NCBI GenBank assembly: GCA_943788345.1
Contig: CALSPX010000006.1
Location: 124,001 to 188,000, forward strand
Direction: 5' to 3'
Length of the DNA: 64,000 bases
From: Ascidiaceihabitans sp023955215
GTDB taxonomy: Bacteria; Pseudomonadota; Alphaproteobacteria; Rhodobacterales; Rhodobacteraceae
Shown here: positions 8,759 through 16,761 of the stretch, piece by piece
Layout: each line of letters starts with the position of its first letter
Position numbering within the stretch: position 1 is the first letter of the stretch
Notes under the pieces: generated by a model
What the model was told of the DNA's origin: nothing
The model's input: only the letters and a program-made list of their open reading frames with translations
Databases searched by the model: none
Made by a program: the position numbers and the translations under genes

Positions 8759-9210
8759 GTTTCACTCTTTGGTGCGGGTTTCAACGCGGCCTCAGCCTCA
8801 TCAGCCTTGGCCAATGCGGCTGCAGCTTCGTCTGCTTTGCGTGTTGCAGCAGCACGTGCCGTAGATGCTTGGATCTTCTTGGTCTGCTCGGCACGTTTTG
8901 CCGCCAACTTGCCTGTCTCGCTGTCAGGATCAATGTTCAGATCCTTTGTCGCATCGGCGGCGGCATCTTTAACGCTGTCTAGGGCCGATCCAATCGGGTT
9001 GGTCGCCGTCTTGAGGCTTTTTGAGATGTCGTTCATCCCCGACTCGTCCACGGCTTTGTTCATAGCGAATTGAAATTCGCGTGCCATGCCGCGGGCCTTG
9101 CCGACGAACTGCCCCACATTGCGGAACAACATCGGCAGATCCTTGGGACCGACCACAATAAGGGCAACGATGCCGATCACCAGCATCTCTACCCCGCCCA
9201 TTCCAAACAT
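8755..9210 (-). CDS. tatB: Sec-independent protein translocase TatB
   Basis: TatB (151 residues) pairs with TatC in substrate recognition. It has the single N-terminal membrane helix and hinge typical of the family (MFGMGGVEMLVIGIVALIVV, then GPKDLP), an amphipathic helix, and a long Ala/Lys/Glu-rich cytoplasmic tail. Asn/Gly content after the hinge separates it from TatA. It lies 3 bases after tatA. Confidence 0.93.
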   Translation of the reverse strand: MFGMGGVEMLVIGIVALIVVGPKDLPMLFRNVGQFVGKARGMAREFQFAMNKAVDESGMNDISKSLKTATNPIGSALDSVKDAAADATKDLNIDPDSETGKLAAKRAEQTKKIQASTARAAATRKADEAAAALAKADEAEAALKPAPKSET

Positions 9211-9213
9211 GGC

Positions 9214-9435
9214 TTAAACCTTGTCTTCTTTGTCAGATTCAGGCGTCACGTCTTTGATGGTCTCAGCAACATCAGCTGCTTCGTCTTCCATCTCTTTGGT
9301 GCCTTCAGAAATGCCCTTTTTGAATGATGTGATGCCTTTACCGACTTCACCCATCAATGAACTGATCTTGCCGCGCCCAAAAAGCACCAACACAACAACA
9401 GCGATTAGCAATACTTGCCAAGGTCCTAGTGACAT
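9214..9435 (-). CDS. tatA: Twin-arginine translocase subunit TatA
   Basis: TatA (73 residues) oligomerises to form the Tat translocation pore. The start chosen is the ATG of MSLGPWQVLL, with AGGAG 8 bases upstream; an upstream in-frame start at 9483 would add a charged, non-family leader. The protein has one N-terminal membrane helix, the FGRGKISSLMGEVG hinge and amphipathic region, and an acidic tail. It is first in the tatABC operon; the promoter should lie in the AT-rich 9436-9590 stretch. Confidence 0.94.
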   Translation of the reverse strand: MSLGPWQVLLIAVVVLVLFGRGKISSLMGEVGKGITSFKKGISEGTKEMEDEAADVAETIKDVTPESDKEDKV

Positions 9436-9590
9436 AACGTGTCTCCTATTTTTATGTCTCGTACGCTCAAGGGCGCACCTCATTTATTAATTTCCTTTCT
9501 AGTCAGCAAATTGGGCAGGGAAAAGCGAGAATGGGCATTTTACCTAAGATCCGATTGGCAATTATGCCATGAAATAGTTAAACACGATGC

Positions 9591-9612
9591 AACTGACATG
9601 TTTATGTCAGTT
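9591..9612 (+). promoter_or_regulatory. Palindrome upstream of the WYL regulator, candidate operator
   Basis: A perfect 9-bp inverted repeat (AACTGACAT / ATGTCAGTT) with a 4-nt centre lies 42 bases before the start of the adjacent WYL-type regulator gene, in an AT-rich intergenic region. Position and symmetry suggest a binding site for that regulator (autoregulation). tatA, divergently transcribed, could also respond. Confidence 0.55.
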
Positions 9613-9653
9613 GGGTTCTCTGCTAAGATGGCTGCACGTAAACAGGGTACAGC

Positions 9654-10319
9654 ATGCAAAAATCCGACCGCCTATTTGAAATAATGCAAATGTTGCGAGG
9701 TGGTGCGCTGCATCGCGCTTCTGATATTGCCAATGCTATGGATGTATCGGTGCGCACAATCTACCGCGATATGGATCAGCTAATCGCATCCGGCGTACCC
9801 ATCGAAGGGTCGCGCGGCATTGGGTATCGCACGTTGGACGTCACCACCCTCCCCCCAATGACGCTGACACAAGCCGAACTTGAGGTTTTGAACCTAGGAT
9901 TGGCAATTGTCGTTGAAGCCGCCGACCCGACCTTTCGTGCAGCAGCGCAAAGTCTAGCCAACAAATTGGACGATGCTCTCCCAGAACGCAGTGTTGATTC
10001 AGCCGATGCTTGGAAGTTTGCACGCTCCCCCTTTGCAGATGCAGCACGCGGGTTCTCACACATGCCCTTGATCCGCGCCGCGATAAAGGCCAAGCAAAAG
10101 CTACAGATCACATACAATTCTAAGGGTGATAGGGTCACAACACGTACGGTGCGCCCGCTACAGATCGAATATTGGGGCCGTGTCTGGACGTTGACGGCAT
10201 GGTGCGAAAGCAAATCAGCATTCCGCGTCTTCCGAATTGATCTCATTCAAACAGCAGAAGCGCGGCCTGAAATGTTCGTTGATGAAGTTGGAAAACGCTT
10301 TAGTGATTACGAACCTTAG
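9654..10319 (+). CDS. YafY-like HTH/WYL-domain transcriptional regulator
   Basis: This 221-residue regulator has an N-terminal winged HTH of the HTH_11/DeoR type (about residues 1-60; DVSVRTIYRDMDQL is the recognition-helix region) and a C-terminal WYL domain (about 120-205; RTVRPLQIEYWGRVW). WYL domains commonly bind small ligands or nucleic acids. A near-perfect palindrome lies upstream, suggesting autoregulation. Its stop codon overlaps the stop of the convergent Lin0512 gene by three bases. Target genes cannot be told from sequence. Confidence 0.88.
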   Translation: MQKSDRLFEIMQMLRGGALHRASDIANAMDVSVRTIYRDMDQLIASGVPIEGSRGIGYRTLDVTTLPPMTLTQAELEVLNLGLAIVVEAADPTFRAAAQSLANKLDDALPERSVDSADAWKFARSPFADAARGFSHMPLIRAAIKAKQKLQITYNSKGDRVTTRTVRPLQIEYWGRVWTLTAWCESKSAFRVFRIDLIQTAEARPEMFVDEVGKRFSDYEP

Positions 10320-10690
10320 CTTTTCAGCTTCCAACCTTTTTGTGGTGGCAAAAATGCTTCCACAGCTGCCTGTGCAATAACAATGGTATCGCTACCATTT
10401 TCAACAACAACGTTCATACCGCCAAACACGGCGGTAACTTCGGCGCGCCCGCGTGGCAGTTTGGCAACCAACGTATCGACATCAACTTTGTCGGGCTCTT
10501 GAACGCCAACCGTCACCTGAACACGCATTGCGTCGTGCGACATTTCAAGCGCACCAAACAACGGTAATGATGAGTGGCGAAATGCATCTTCGATCGCACG
10601 CGCACAGGCCTTGGTGTAATCCATACCGTGCAAATCGTTGCCCATGCCCATTTCGATAATAATGCGCTGTTCTTGAACACTATCAGTCAT
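10316..10690 (-). CDS. Lin0512 family protein, copy 1
   Basis: This 124-residue protein of the Lin0512 family has unknown function. The ATG at 10690 (MTDSVQEQ) is chosen because it overlaps the end of the upstream Lin0512 gene by eight bases; an earlier in-frame start would read deep into that gene. It shares the pattern (E)MGMGNDLHGMDYTKACARAI with its neighbour, which has EFGMGTSLRRGDYTQAAKRA. Both have a central beta-rich part with PDKVDVD / PDEVDVK. The pair probably forms a heteromer or arose by duplication. Confidence 0.75.
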   Translation of the reverse strand: MTDSVQEQRIIIEMGMGNDLHGMDYTKACARAIEDAFRHSSLPLFGALEMSHDAMRVQVTVGVQEPDKVDVDTLVAKLPRGRAEVTAVFGGMNVVVENGSDTIVIAQAAVEAFLPPQKGWKLKS

Positions 10691-11030
10691 CCGAACGCTC
10701 CATATCAAAGGCGACAGACAAGGCAACGTTGGCCATAATCGTCGGGTTTCCGGTACCTTCAGGGCGCGCTACATCTAAGCCGCCTTTGTGAACCTTGAAC
10801 GTCGTCTTGCCGTATGGGAACACCTCGGCCACAGCTTTTACATCGACCTCGTCAGGTTTCTGAACCGCAATCTCGACAGTGATCTGCATTGCATCTTTTG
10901 GGAAATCAAACAGCTCCGCCAAATTGATCGAATTGTGCCAAAGCGCATCTTGGACCGCACGCTTTGCAGCTTGGGTATAGTCCCCACGGCGCAGCGATGT
11001 GCCCATTCCAAATTCTGTCAAAAGTCGCAT
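10683..11030 (-). CDS. Lin0512 family protein, copy 2
   Basis: This 115-residue Lin0512 family protein is paralogous to the gene just downstream. The ATG at 11030 overlaps the stop of the ABC ATPase gene (GTGATG; the GTG one codon earlier is also possible), so all three are translationally coupled. No catalytic motif is recognised. The conserved elements are EFGMGTSL near the N-terminus and QKPDEVDVKAV in the middle. Function is unknown. Confidence 0.75.
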   Translation of the reverse strand: MRLLTEFGMGTSLRRGDYTQAAKRAVQDALWHNSINLAELFDFPKDAMQITVEIAVQKPDEVDVKAVAEVFPYGKTTFKVHKGGLDVARPEGTGNPTIMANVALSVAFDMERSDD

Positions 11031-12130
11031 CACTCAACCTCATCCGCTTGAAATACAAAACATCTGTCGCGTGGCACGGTCAACCACATCACAGTCCCAA
11101 CTTTGGGTAAGAAAACATTGGGCACGGTGGCCTTCATCAATGTATCATCGTGGTCTAAGCGGAATTCCACAAGGCTTTCGTTGCCCATGAAACGTGCACG
11201 TTCAACAACGGCACGCGCTGCGGTACCATCGGCAGGCGTTGGCTTTGGGCCCTCGCCCGCACGATCAAAGTCAATCCGTAGGTGTTGTGGGCGAAAGGTG
11301 ATATCAACCTTTGTTCCGTCAGGCATCCCGGGCGCTAAGAACCGACCAAAGGGGGTCATTGCCAATGCGCCTTCGACAGTGGCGTTGAGCATGTTAGCAT
11401 CACTAAAGAACGCAACAGATGCACGATCCAGCGGCCGTGTGTAAACGTTGTAGGGTGCCCCTTGCTGCACGATCTTGCCGTTGCGCATCAATGCGATTTC
11501 ATCGGCCATACGCATCGCCTCGTAAGGCTCATGCGTCACAAGAAGCACCGCAGTATCTTCCTCTTTCAGAATACTCAGCGTTTCATCACGAATGCCATCT
11601 CGCAGGCGGTTATCTAGGCCAGAAAATGGCTCATCCATTAGCATAATGCGTGGTCGCGGAGCCAAGGCACGAGCCAAAGCAACACGTTGTTGTTCACCAC
11701 CAGATAGCTGATGCGGATATCCATCAATGAACTGTGAAAGCCCCACACGGGAAAGCAATTCCTCGACACGCGTGCGCTTGTCGGCCTTCGATCCGGTCAG
11801 CCCGTAGGCCACGTTATCAGCTACGCTAAGATGGGGAAACAATGCAAAATCTTGAAACATCAGGCCAATTTCACGCCGCTCAGGCGGAACGCGCATGACC
11901 GTGTCACAAATCAGTTTGCCATCTACGTAAATTTCGCCGCTGTCTTGCATCTCAACGCCAGCAATCATCCGCAAAGTGGTAGACTTACCACAGCCAGATG
12001 GGCCAAGCAGACAGGTCACCTGTCCAGGCATAATCTTCAGGGAAACATCATCAACAACTGCGCGGCCATCAAAACTGCGGCGCAAGTTACGGATTTCAAG
12101 CCGTGGCGTGTGGTCATTCGAAGTGCTCAA
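11030..12130 (-). CDS. ABC transporter ATP-binding protein (FbpC/PotA type)
   Basis: This is a 366-residue ATPase of the carbohydrate/iron/polyamine importer class. Walker A is GPSGCGKST (43-51), the Q-loop lies in LMFQDFALFPHL, the signature is LSGGEQQRVALARAL, Walker B is RIMLMDEPFSGLD, and the switch His is in LLVTHEPYEAM. A C-terminal TOBE-like region extends to the end. No permease or binding-protein gene is nearby; instead it is coupled to two Lin0512 genes. It could serve a transporter encoded elsewhere. The best subfamily match by eye is FbpC-like. Confidence 0.88.
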   Translation of the reverse strand: MSTSNDHTPRLEIRNLRRSFDGRAVVDDVSLKIMPGQVTCLLGPSGCGKSTTLRMIAGVEMQDSGEIYVDGKLICDTVMRVPPERREIGLMFQDFALFPHLSVADNVAYGLTGSKADKRTRVEELLSRVGLSQFIDGYPHQLSGGEQQRVALARALAPRPRIMLMDEPFSGLDNRLRDGIRDETLSILKEEDTAVLLVTHEPYEAMRMADEIALMRNGKIVQQGAPYNVYTRPLDRASVAFFSDANMLNATVEGALAMTPFGRFLAPGMPDGTKVDITFRPQHLRIDFDRAGEGPKPTPADGTAARAVVERARFMGNESLVEFRLDHDDTLMKATVPNVFLPKVGTVMWLTVPRDRCFVFQADEVE

Positions 12131-12146
12131 CGATGCAGCCTTTGTT

Positions 12147-12167
12147 ATCCGATGAAAAGCGTCGGAT
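12147..12167 (-). terminator. Hairpin between symporter and ABC ATPase genes
   Basis: An 8-bp inverted repeat with one G-T wobble (ATCCGATG / CGTCGGAT) and a 5-nt loop lies in the 46-base gap between the symporter stop and the ABC ATPase start. There is no T-tract. It may separate the two transcription units or attenuate read-through. Confidence 0.4.
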
Positions 12168-12176
12168 TAGCAGCTA

Positions 12177-13535
12177 TCAGCCCTTCCGCGCCCCCGCAAG
12201 CACTGCGGTAAAGCCAACAACCAAAACAACAATGCAAATCGCTAACAACTGTTCGTATTTGTGGCCTTCAGGAAGAATGCTGGCAATGCTGGGCCAAGCG
12301 CGACCAAAATAGGCAAATGCGCCTAGAATGGCTGATGTGAACGCCACAAGATAAGACCAAAGTGCGATTTGACGCCCCATCACCAATCCAACTATCAACA
12401 CAGGTGATAGAAACATAGATGCAGTTCCTGACACGGCGACAGCATCAAACAGCGTCTTATTGCCCCACAGTGTTAAAGCACCACCTGCCAACATAAAGAC
12501 AACCATCACGGCGCGTCCGCCATTGAGGCTGCGCGGCGCTAGGCGTAGCTCGTCAACAACCAAACGTGCGGCAGACGCAAGTGCGCTGTCCAAAGTGCTG
12601 AGTGCTGACACCAACAGCGACACCATCAATAATACAAATACCCACGTAGGGAACATGGTGCTCCACGTGCCTATCAATTCACCCTCATATTCGGCACCTG
12701 TCAGGCTGGCTTGGATGCCAAAGAACCCCAATCCAATGATGCACAGTGTTGAAATCCAAAAGGCATGCAGGAAAGAGCGGCGTGTTATCTCTTTGTCCGC
12801 AATAAATCCACGGTCCATCATCACAGGATCATGTGCCGGATAGGAAAACACCTGAAGCGCGGCAACAACCAGCAAAACCCAACCATTATATGGTCCAGAA
12901 GTGCCCGGAGCTGTCAAAACCGCACCAAGATTGAAATCAGGACCCGCGACCAACGCGATGAACGCCGCACCAAAGGCGACAAGGAACAAAACCATCTGAA
13001 CGACGTCCGTGCGCAGTGCAGCACTTAAGCCACCCCATGCAGAATAGGCAAAACCCAAAACAGCAACGATAAGTATCGCCAGTGTACCGGATCCACCAAA
13101 AACAGCGGCTGCAATCAACCCGACGACCAACAGGTTGGCAAAAACTTCAGAGAGAAGGCGCAAACCGATGACCACGTTATAGGTTGTTGTTCCTGCTTTG
13201 CCAAAGCGCGCCCCAAGCCAATCCTGAACCGACGTTGCCCCACCCTCGCGCAAACGCAAGACAATGAAGCCACCAGTTAGGAATGAAGCGTAATACCCCG
13301 CGTAAGCCAAAGTGCCCGCGATTCCGTAAAAGTACCCCAAGATGGCCGCGTTCATGAGGCTTCGCGCAAAAATCCAAGTTGTCACTTGGCTCAAGACTAA
13401 AACCCAAAGACTAGGTGCGCTGCCATTCACAGACATACCACCAAAAAAACCATCAACCGTTGCACGACGCGGTGCAGCAAAAAGACTAGCGATGACAACA
13501 AGTGCAAAAATAACAATTAGGGCTGTGGCTTGCAT
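12177..13535 (-). CDS. Sodium:solute symporter family protein
   Basis: This 452-residue, very hydrophobic protein has about 12-13 predicted membrane helices and resembles the sodium:solute symporter (SSS) family, with an early WIFARSLMNAAILGYFYG region and a VVDELRLAPRSL loop late. The start is the ATG of MQATAL with GAGGA 5 bases upstream. The substrate is unknown. It lies between the AlkC-like gene and the ABC ATPase gene on the same strand, with 90- and 46-base gaps. Confidence 0.82.
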   Translation of the reverse strand: MQATALIVIFALVVIASLFAAPRRATVDGFFGGMSVNGSAPSLWVLVLSQVTTWIFARSLMNAAILGYFYGIAGTLAYAGYYASFLTGGFIVLRLREGGATSVQDWLGARFGKAGTTTYNVVIGLRLLSEVFANLLVVGLIAAAVFGGSGTLAILIVAVLGFAYSAWGGLSAALRTDVVQMVLFLVAFGAAFIALVAGPDFNLGAVLTAPGTSGPYNGWVLLVVAALQVFSYPAHDPVMMDRGFIADKEITRRSFLHAFWISTLCIIGLGFFGIQASLTGAEYEGELIGTWSTMFPTWVFVLLMVSLLVSALSTLDSALASAARLVVDELRLAPRSLNGGRAVMVVFMLAGGALTLWGNKTLFDAVAVSGTASMFLSPVLIVGLVMGRQIALWSYLVAFTSAILGAFAYFGRAWPSIASILPEGHKYEQLLAICIVVLVVGFTAVLAGARKG

Positions 13536-13625
13536 GATTTCCTCGGGCAAATAAATCGTGATCGCTCTAGCAGCCTCGTAACACACGCGCCACTACCGAA
13601 GTGCAACACACTGCATTGTGATGTG

Positions 13626-14759
13626 TTAGTTGGAGGTCAGCTGGAAATCCAAAACCGTATGATCGACACCGTTGACCTGAATTGTGATGCGATGCGCGCC
13701 TTCAAACAAAGTAAAGGTGGTCGCATCCGCCTTTAATTTATGTGCCTTTTTCAGGTTCAGCGGGGCATCTGGCCCAACCTTACCCTGCTTGAGTTTGAAT
13801 ACCTTTTCAGCACGTTTGCCATCTGCACGCGCAAATTCGATCCGGTAATCGACAAGCACAGGGCATTGCGTCTGTGCAGAAATCGCAATCTCAAATGAAA
13901 CTGCATCCCCCATCATCACAACAGGAGTGAGTATTCGTGCATCGACGGAAATAGGCACGTCCTTACTGTACCCCAGCAACTCAAGCGCGCCCATATGCCC
14001 CTGTTTTACAAGGGTCCGAAGGCTATGGCGGGTGATCCAATCCAGCTCTTTAACCGATTGGCGGCCCTGTTTTTTCCAATCAGCCAGTAGCGAAACAACT
14101 GTGTCGGCATTAATCTTAGATATGTCATTCATGTGGTTTGCGACTGAACGGGTTACAAACCGCGCAATGTCCGCATGCAACGCATCCAAAAATGGAATGG
14201 TTTGCTCTTGCGTCAAGGTAACCGACTTAGCCCAAGGCAAACGTGGCCGTGTCCCCTCGCTCACCAAACGACGCACATGATAGTTTTCATCCTGCGCCCA
14301 CACGGCAAGGCGTGCCAACGTCTCATCGGGCCAACGATTCAAGAAGGGTCTGATGTAAAATTCCATCGAAAAGCGCTTTGTCGCTTCGTACAATAGATCA
14401 AGGGCACGTTCACGGTGGTCTTCAAGTCCATGCCGCACAGCCAAAATACCGGGGACCGCGTGAATAAAATGACCAAAGTCGTCATCACTCAGGGTTGGGT
14501 TCAACATCTTAGGCATCGCCGCCTCAAGTTGATCGGCCATTGTTGGAAAATCAGACGCAAGCTGCGTTTCCATGCAATCTGCCATCCATTCAAGACGCTG
14601 CAGCAGCTCGCGATCAGCGAAGCCCGCTAAGGCTTCGCTCTCAAAACGCGTTCCATCAAAGGATGGGATACCAGCGCCAAATTCCTGCGCGAGCCGCCCA
14701 ATTGTCTCTGGGTTAAACAGATGGTCCTTTAACGAGAACCGTTCTTTCGCCGTTGCCAT
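13626..14759 (-). CDS. AlkC-like DNA alkylation repair protein
   Basis: This 377-residue HEAT-like-repeat protein resembles AlkC-type 3-methyladenine DNA glycosylases. The stretch around FYIRPFLNRWPDET, then DENYHVRRLVSEGTRPRLPW (about residues 170-210), is the family hallmark. The C-terminal 105 residues look like a beta-sandwich, consistent with the Ig-like domain of AlkC proteins. The ATG of MATAKERF is used; the in-frame upstream stretch runs into the SDR gene. It starts 3 bases after that gene ends, so the two are probably one operon. Confidence 0.82.
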   Translation of the reverse strand: MATAKERFSLKDHLFNPETIGRLAQEFGAGIPSFDGTRFESEALAGFADRELLQRLEWMADCMETQLASDFPTMADQLEAAMPKMLNPTLSDDDFGHFIHAVPGILAVRHGLEDHRERALDLLYEATKRFSMEFYIRPFLNRWPDETLARLAVWAQDENYHVRRLVSEGTRPRLPWAKSVTLTQEQTIPFLDALHADIARFVTRSVANHMNDISKINADTVVSLLADWKKQGRQSVKELDWITRHSLRTLVKQGHMGALELLGYSKDVPISVDARILTPVVMMGDAVSFEIAISAQTQCPVLVDYRIEFARADGKRAEKVFKLKQGKVGPDAPLNLKKAHKLKADATTFTLFEGAHRITIQVNGVDHTVLDFQLTSN

Positions 14760-14761
14760 GA

Positions 14762-15541
14762 TTAGAGCGTTGCGTTCGTCGCGCCGCCGTCCATCAACAA
14801 GTTTTGCCCGACGATAAATCCAGCATGCTGACTGCACAAAAATGCACAAGCGGCGCCAAATTCAGCGGCCGAACCATAACGACCTGCGGGAATCGTAGCG
14901 GCGCGTTCTGCACGTGCTTCTTCCATCGTGATCCCTTTTGCATTGATAACACCCGTATCAAGTGCAATTGCGCGATCAGTGTCGTGAATACCCGGCAAAA
15001 GATTGTTGATATTGACGCCGTGGCCAGCGACTTGGCGCGAAGTGCCTGCGACATAACCGGTCAAACCTGCGCGTGCAGAATTGGACAATCCCAAGACAGC
15101 AATCGGTGCTTTAACCGACTGTGACGTGATGTTGACCACCCGTCCCCAGCCACGGTCCATCATGCCCGGCAATAGCGCTTTCATCAATGTGATCGGTGTC
15201 AGCATATTGGCATCAATGGCTTTGATGAAATCATCACGGTCCCAGTCAGACCACATACCAGGAGGTGGGCCACCTGCGTTTGTTACAAGAATATCAACAT
15301 CTTGCGCAGCTGCAAGAACCGCTTCTTGACCTTCAAGCGTGGTCACGTCGGTGGCAACAGTTACAACTTCCACACCGTATTCGGCACGAATAGCGGCTGC
15401 TGAGGCTTCCAATGATTCTGAACCACGTGCGTTCATCACAAGGTTTACGCCAGCCGCAGCAAGTTGCTGCGCACAGCCCAAACCCAAACCTTTTGATGAT
15501 GCACAGACCAATGCCCGTTTACCCGAAATTCCTAAATCCAT
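14762..15541 (-). CDS. SDR family oxidoreductase
   Basis: This 259-residue classical SDR is likely an NAD(P)-dependent reductase. It has an N-terminal Rossmann fold with CASSKGLGLG (about residues 12-21), the NAGG stretch near 90, and a C-terminal GQNLLMDGGA. The catalytic serine is visible in VNITSQSVKA. The usual YxxxK is not obvious: where it is expected the sequence reads LGLSNSARAGLTGY, a pattern seen in some 3-oxoacyl-reductase-like SDRs. The ATG of MDLGISG is preferred over an upstream TTG. It is coupled to the AlkC-like gene downstream. Confidence 0.85.
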   Translation of the reverse strand: MDLGISGKRALVCASSKGLGLGCAQQLAAAGVNLVMNARGSESLEASAAAIRAEYGVEVVTVATDVTTLEGQEAVLAAAQDVDILVTNAGGPPPGMWSDWDRDDFIKAIDANMLTPITLMKALLPGMMDRGWGRVVNITSQSVKAPIAVLGLSNSARAGLTGYVAGTSRQVAGHGVNINNLLPGIHDTDRAIALDTGVINAKGITMEEARAERAATIPAGRYGSAAEFGAACAFLCSQHAGFIVGQNLLMDGGATNATL

Positions 15542-15678
15542 GATCCATCCCTTTTTCAATTTGATATAGCACTAACACCGTCAATCCTCTAAGCGCTAGC
15601 AAAAGAACTGCAATTGACCTGATACCGCCACGGTCATAGTTTAGCCCACTATCAACGTCTCATCCTGAATGGTCCACA

Positions 15679-16701
15679 ATGCCTCAGTCAAAATCATCCA
15701 CACTTGCTCCAGCGCAAACCTTGCCCGTCTACAAAAGTACCGATTTTTTGGTAATTGACGGCGCGAACTTGGATGACCCTTTGTCTTTTGCAACAGAATT
15801 ATTACTGGATGATGTTTACGAATTAGGCAAATCTGTCGAGCCTGTTCGATTGGCCCTTCATGCGGTTTCAGAAATCAAATTCACTGTAGCGGAGGGCACC
15901 GAGATTGGGGCTGTTGGTTCTGCTTTGCACTTGGACAGTGCATTGACCTTCATGTCACCGGACGGACAAACAACAGACGCCTTAATTTTGGTCGAAGTCG
16001 ACGACGAAGGCGACATAAACGAGATTTATCTACTCCCTTTGTCCCCACTTGCAGCCCACACAAGCTATAGCCTTGTCGGGATCAATACAAAGACACCCGC
16101 ACACACATTCGCCCAAGTTGCCTGCGTTAGCTTTTCGCGTGGAACTCACATCACGCTTGCCTCTGGCGAACAACGCCGCATTGAAGAGCTCAATGTTGGC
16201 GACCGCGTTTTAACCCGCGATGATGGGCCACAAAAAGTACAATGGATCGGACAGAACACTGTTCGTGCCGTGGGCGAATTTGCCCCGATTTGCATCAAGG
16301 CTGGTACACTTAATAACGACAACGACCTTATCGTCAGCCCTGATCACCGCCTTTTCATCTATCAACGCTCGGACGAGTTGGGTGCAGGCCGTGCCGAGTT
16401 ATTGGTCAAAGTGCGCTATCTCTTGAATGATGACACCGTATTCACTCAAGCTGGTGGATACGTCGATTACTTTCAGTTGCTCTTTGACAGCCATCAAATC
16501 ATCTACGCTGAAGGTATTGCAGCAGAGTCCATGTTGATAGACACGCGCACTAAACCCGTGTTGCCAGCACATATCGCTAAAGACATGGGTGATGTCATCC
16601 CTGGCCACTCGGACAGACCGCATGCAGGTTTGGACGTTCAAGAAGGCCTACTGAATCGCCCGGATGCTGCCGCCATTTTGCGCCGCGCTTCAGCACGCTG
16701 A
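15679..16701 (+). CDS. Hint (hedgehog/intein) domain protein
   Basis: This 340-residue protein has a C-terminal Hint domain (about residues 150-290). The block starts with Cys in CVSFSRGTHI, followed by LNVGDRVLTRDDG, SPDHRLF and DSHQIIYAEGIAAES. The N-terminal 150 residues are acidic and not recognised. Such stand-alone Hint proteins are common in Roseobacter genomes; autoproteolysis or a structural role is possible but unproven. No signal peptide is obvious. It is encoded upstream of prfC with a 60-base gap. Confidence 0.83.
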   Translation: MPQSKSSTLAPAQTLPVYKSTDFLVIDGANLDDPLSFATELLLDDVYELGKSVEPVRLALHAVSEIKFTVAEGTEIGAVGSALHLDSALTFMSPDGQTTDALILVEVDDEGDINEIYLLPLSPLAAHTSYSLVGINTKTPAHTFAQVACVSFSRGTHITLASGEQRRIEELNVGDRVLTRDDGPQKVQWIGQNTVRAVGEFAPICIKAGTLNNDNDLIVSPDHRLFIYQRSDELGAGRAELLVKVRYLLNDDTVFTQAGGYVDYFQLLFDSHQIIYAEGIAAESMLIDTRTKPVLPAHIAKDMGDVIPGHSDRPHAGLDVQEGLLNRPDAAAILRRASAR

Positions 16702-16761
16702 CAAAACTATCCTGACTCGCACCGCTTGCGCGACCAGACCCCTCAATCTATAGGGGCTGAT

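Noticed and set aside
7023..9435. tatABC-ATPase block as a novel secretion system
   Set aside because: The order tatA-tatB-tatC plus a DUF815-type ATPase is common in Rhodobacteraceae.
15679..16701. Hint protein as an intein within another gene
   Set aside because: No flanking extein coding sequence belongs to a known host protein; the frame starts and stops on its own.
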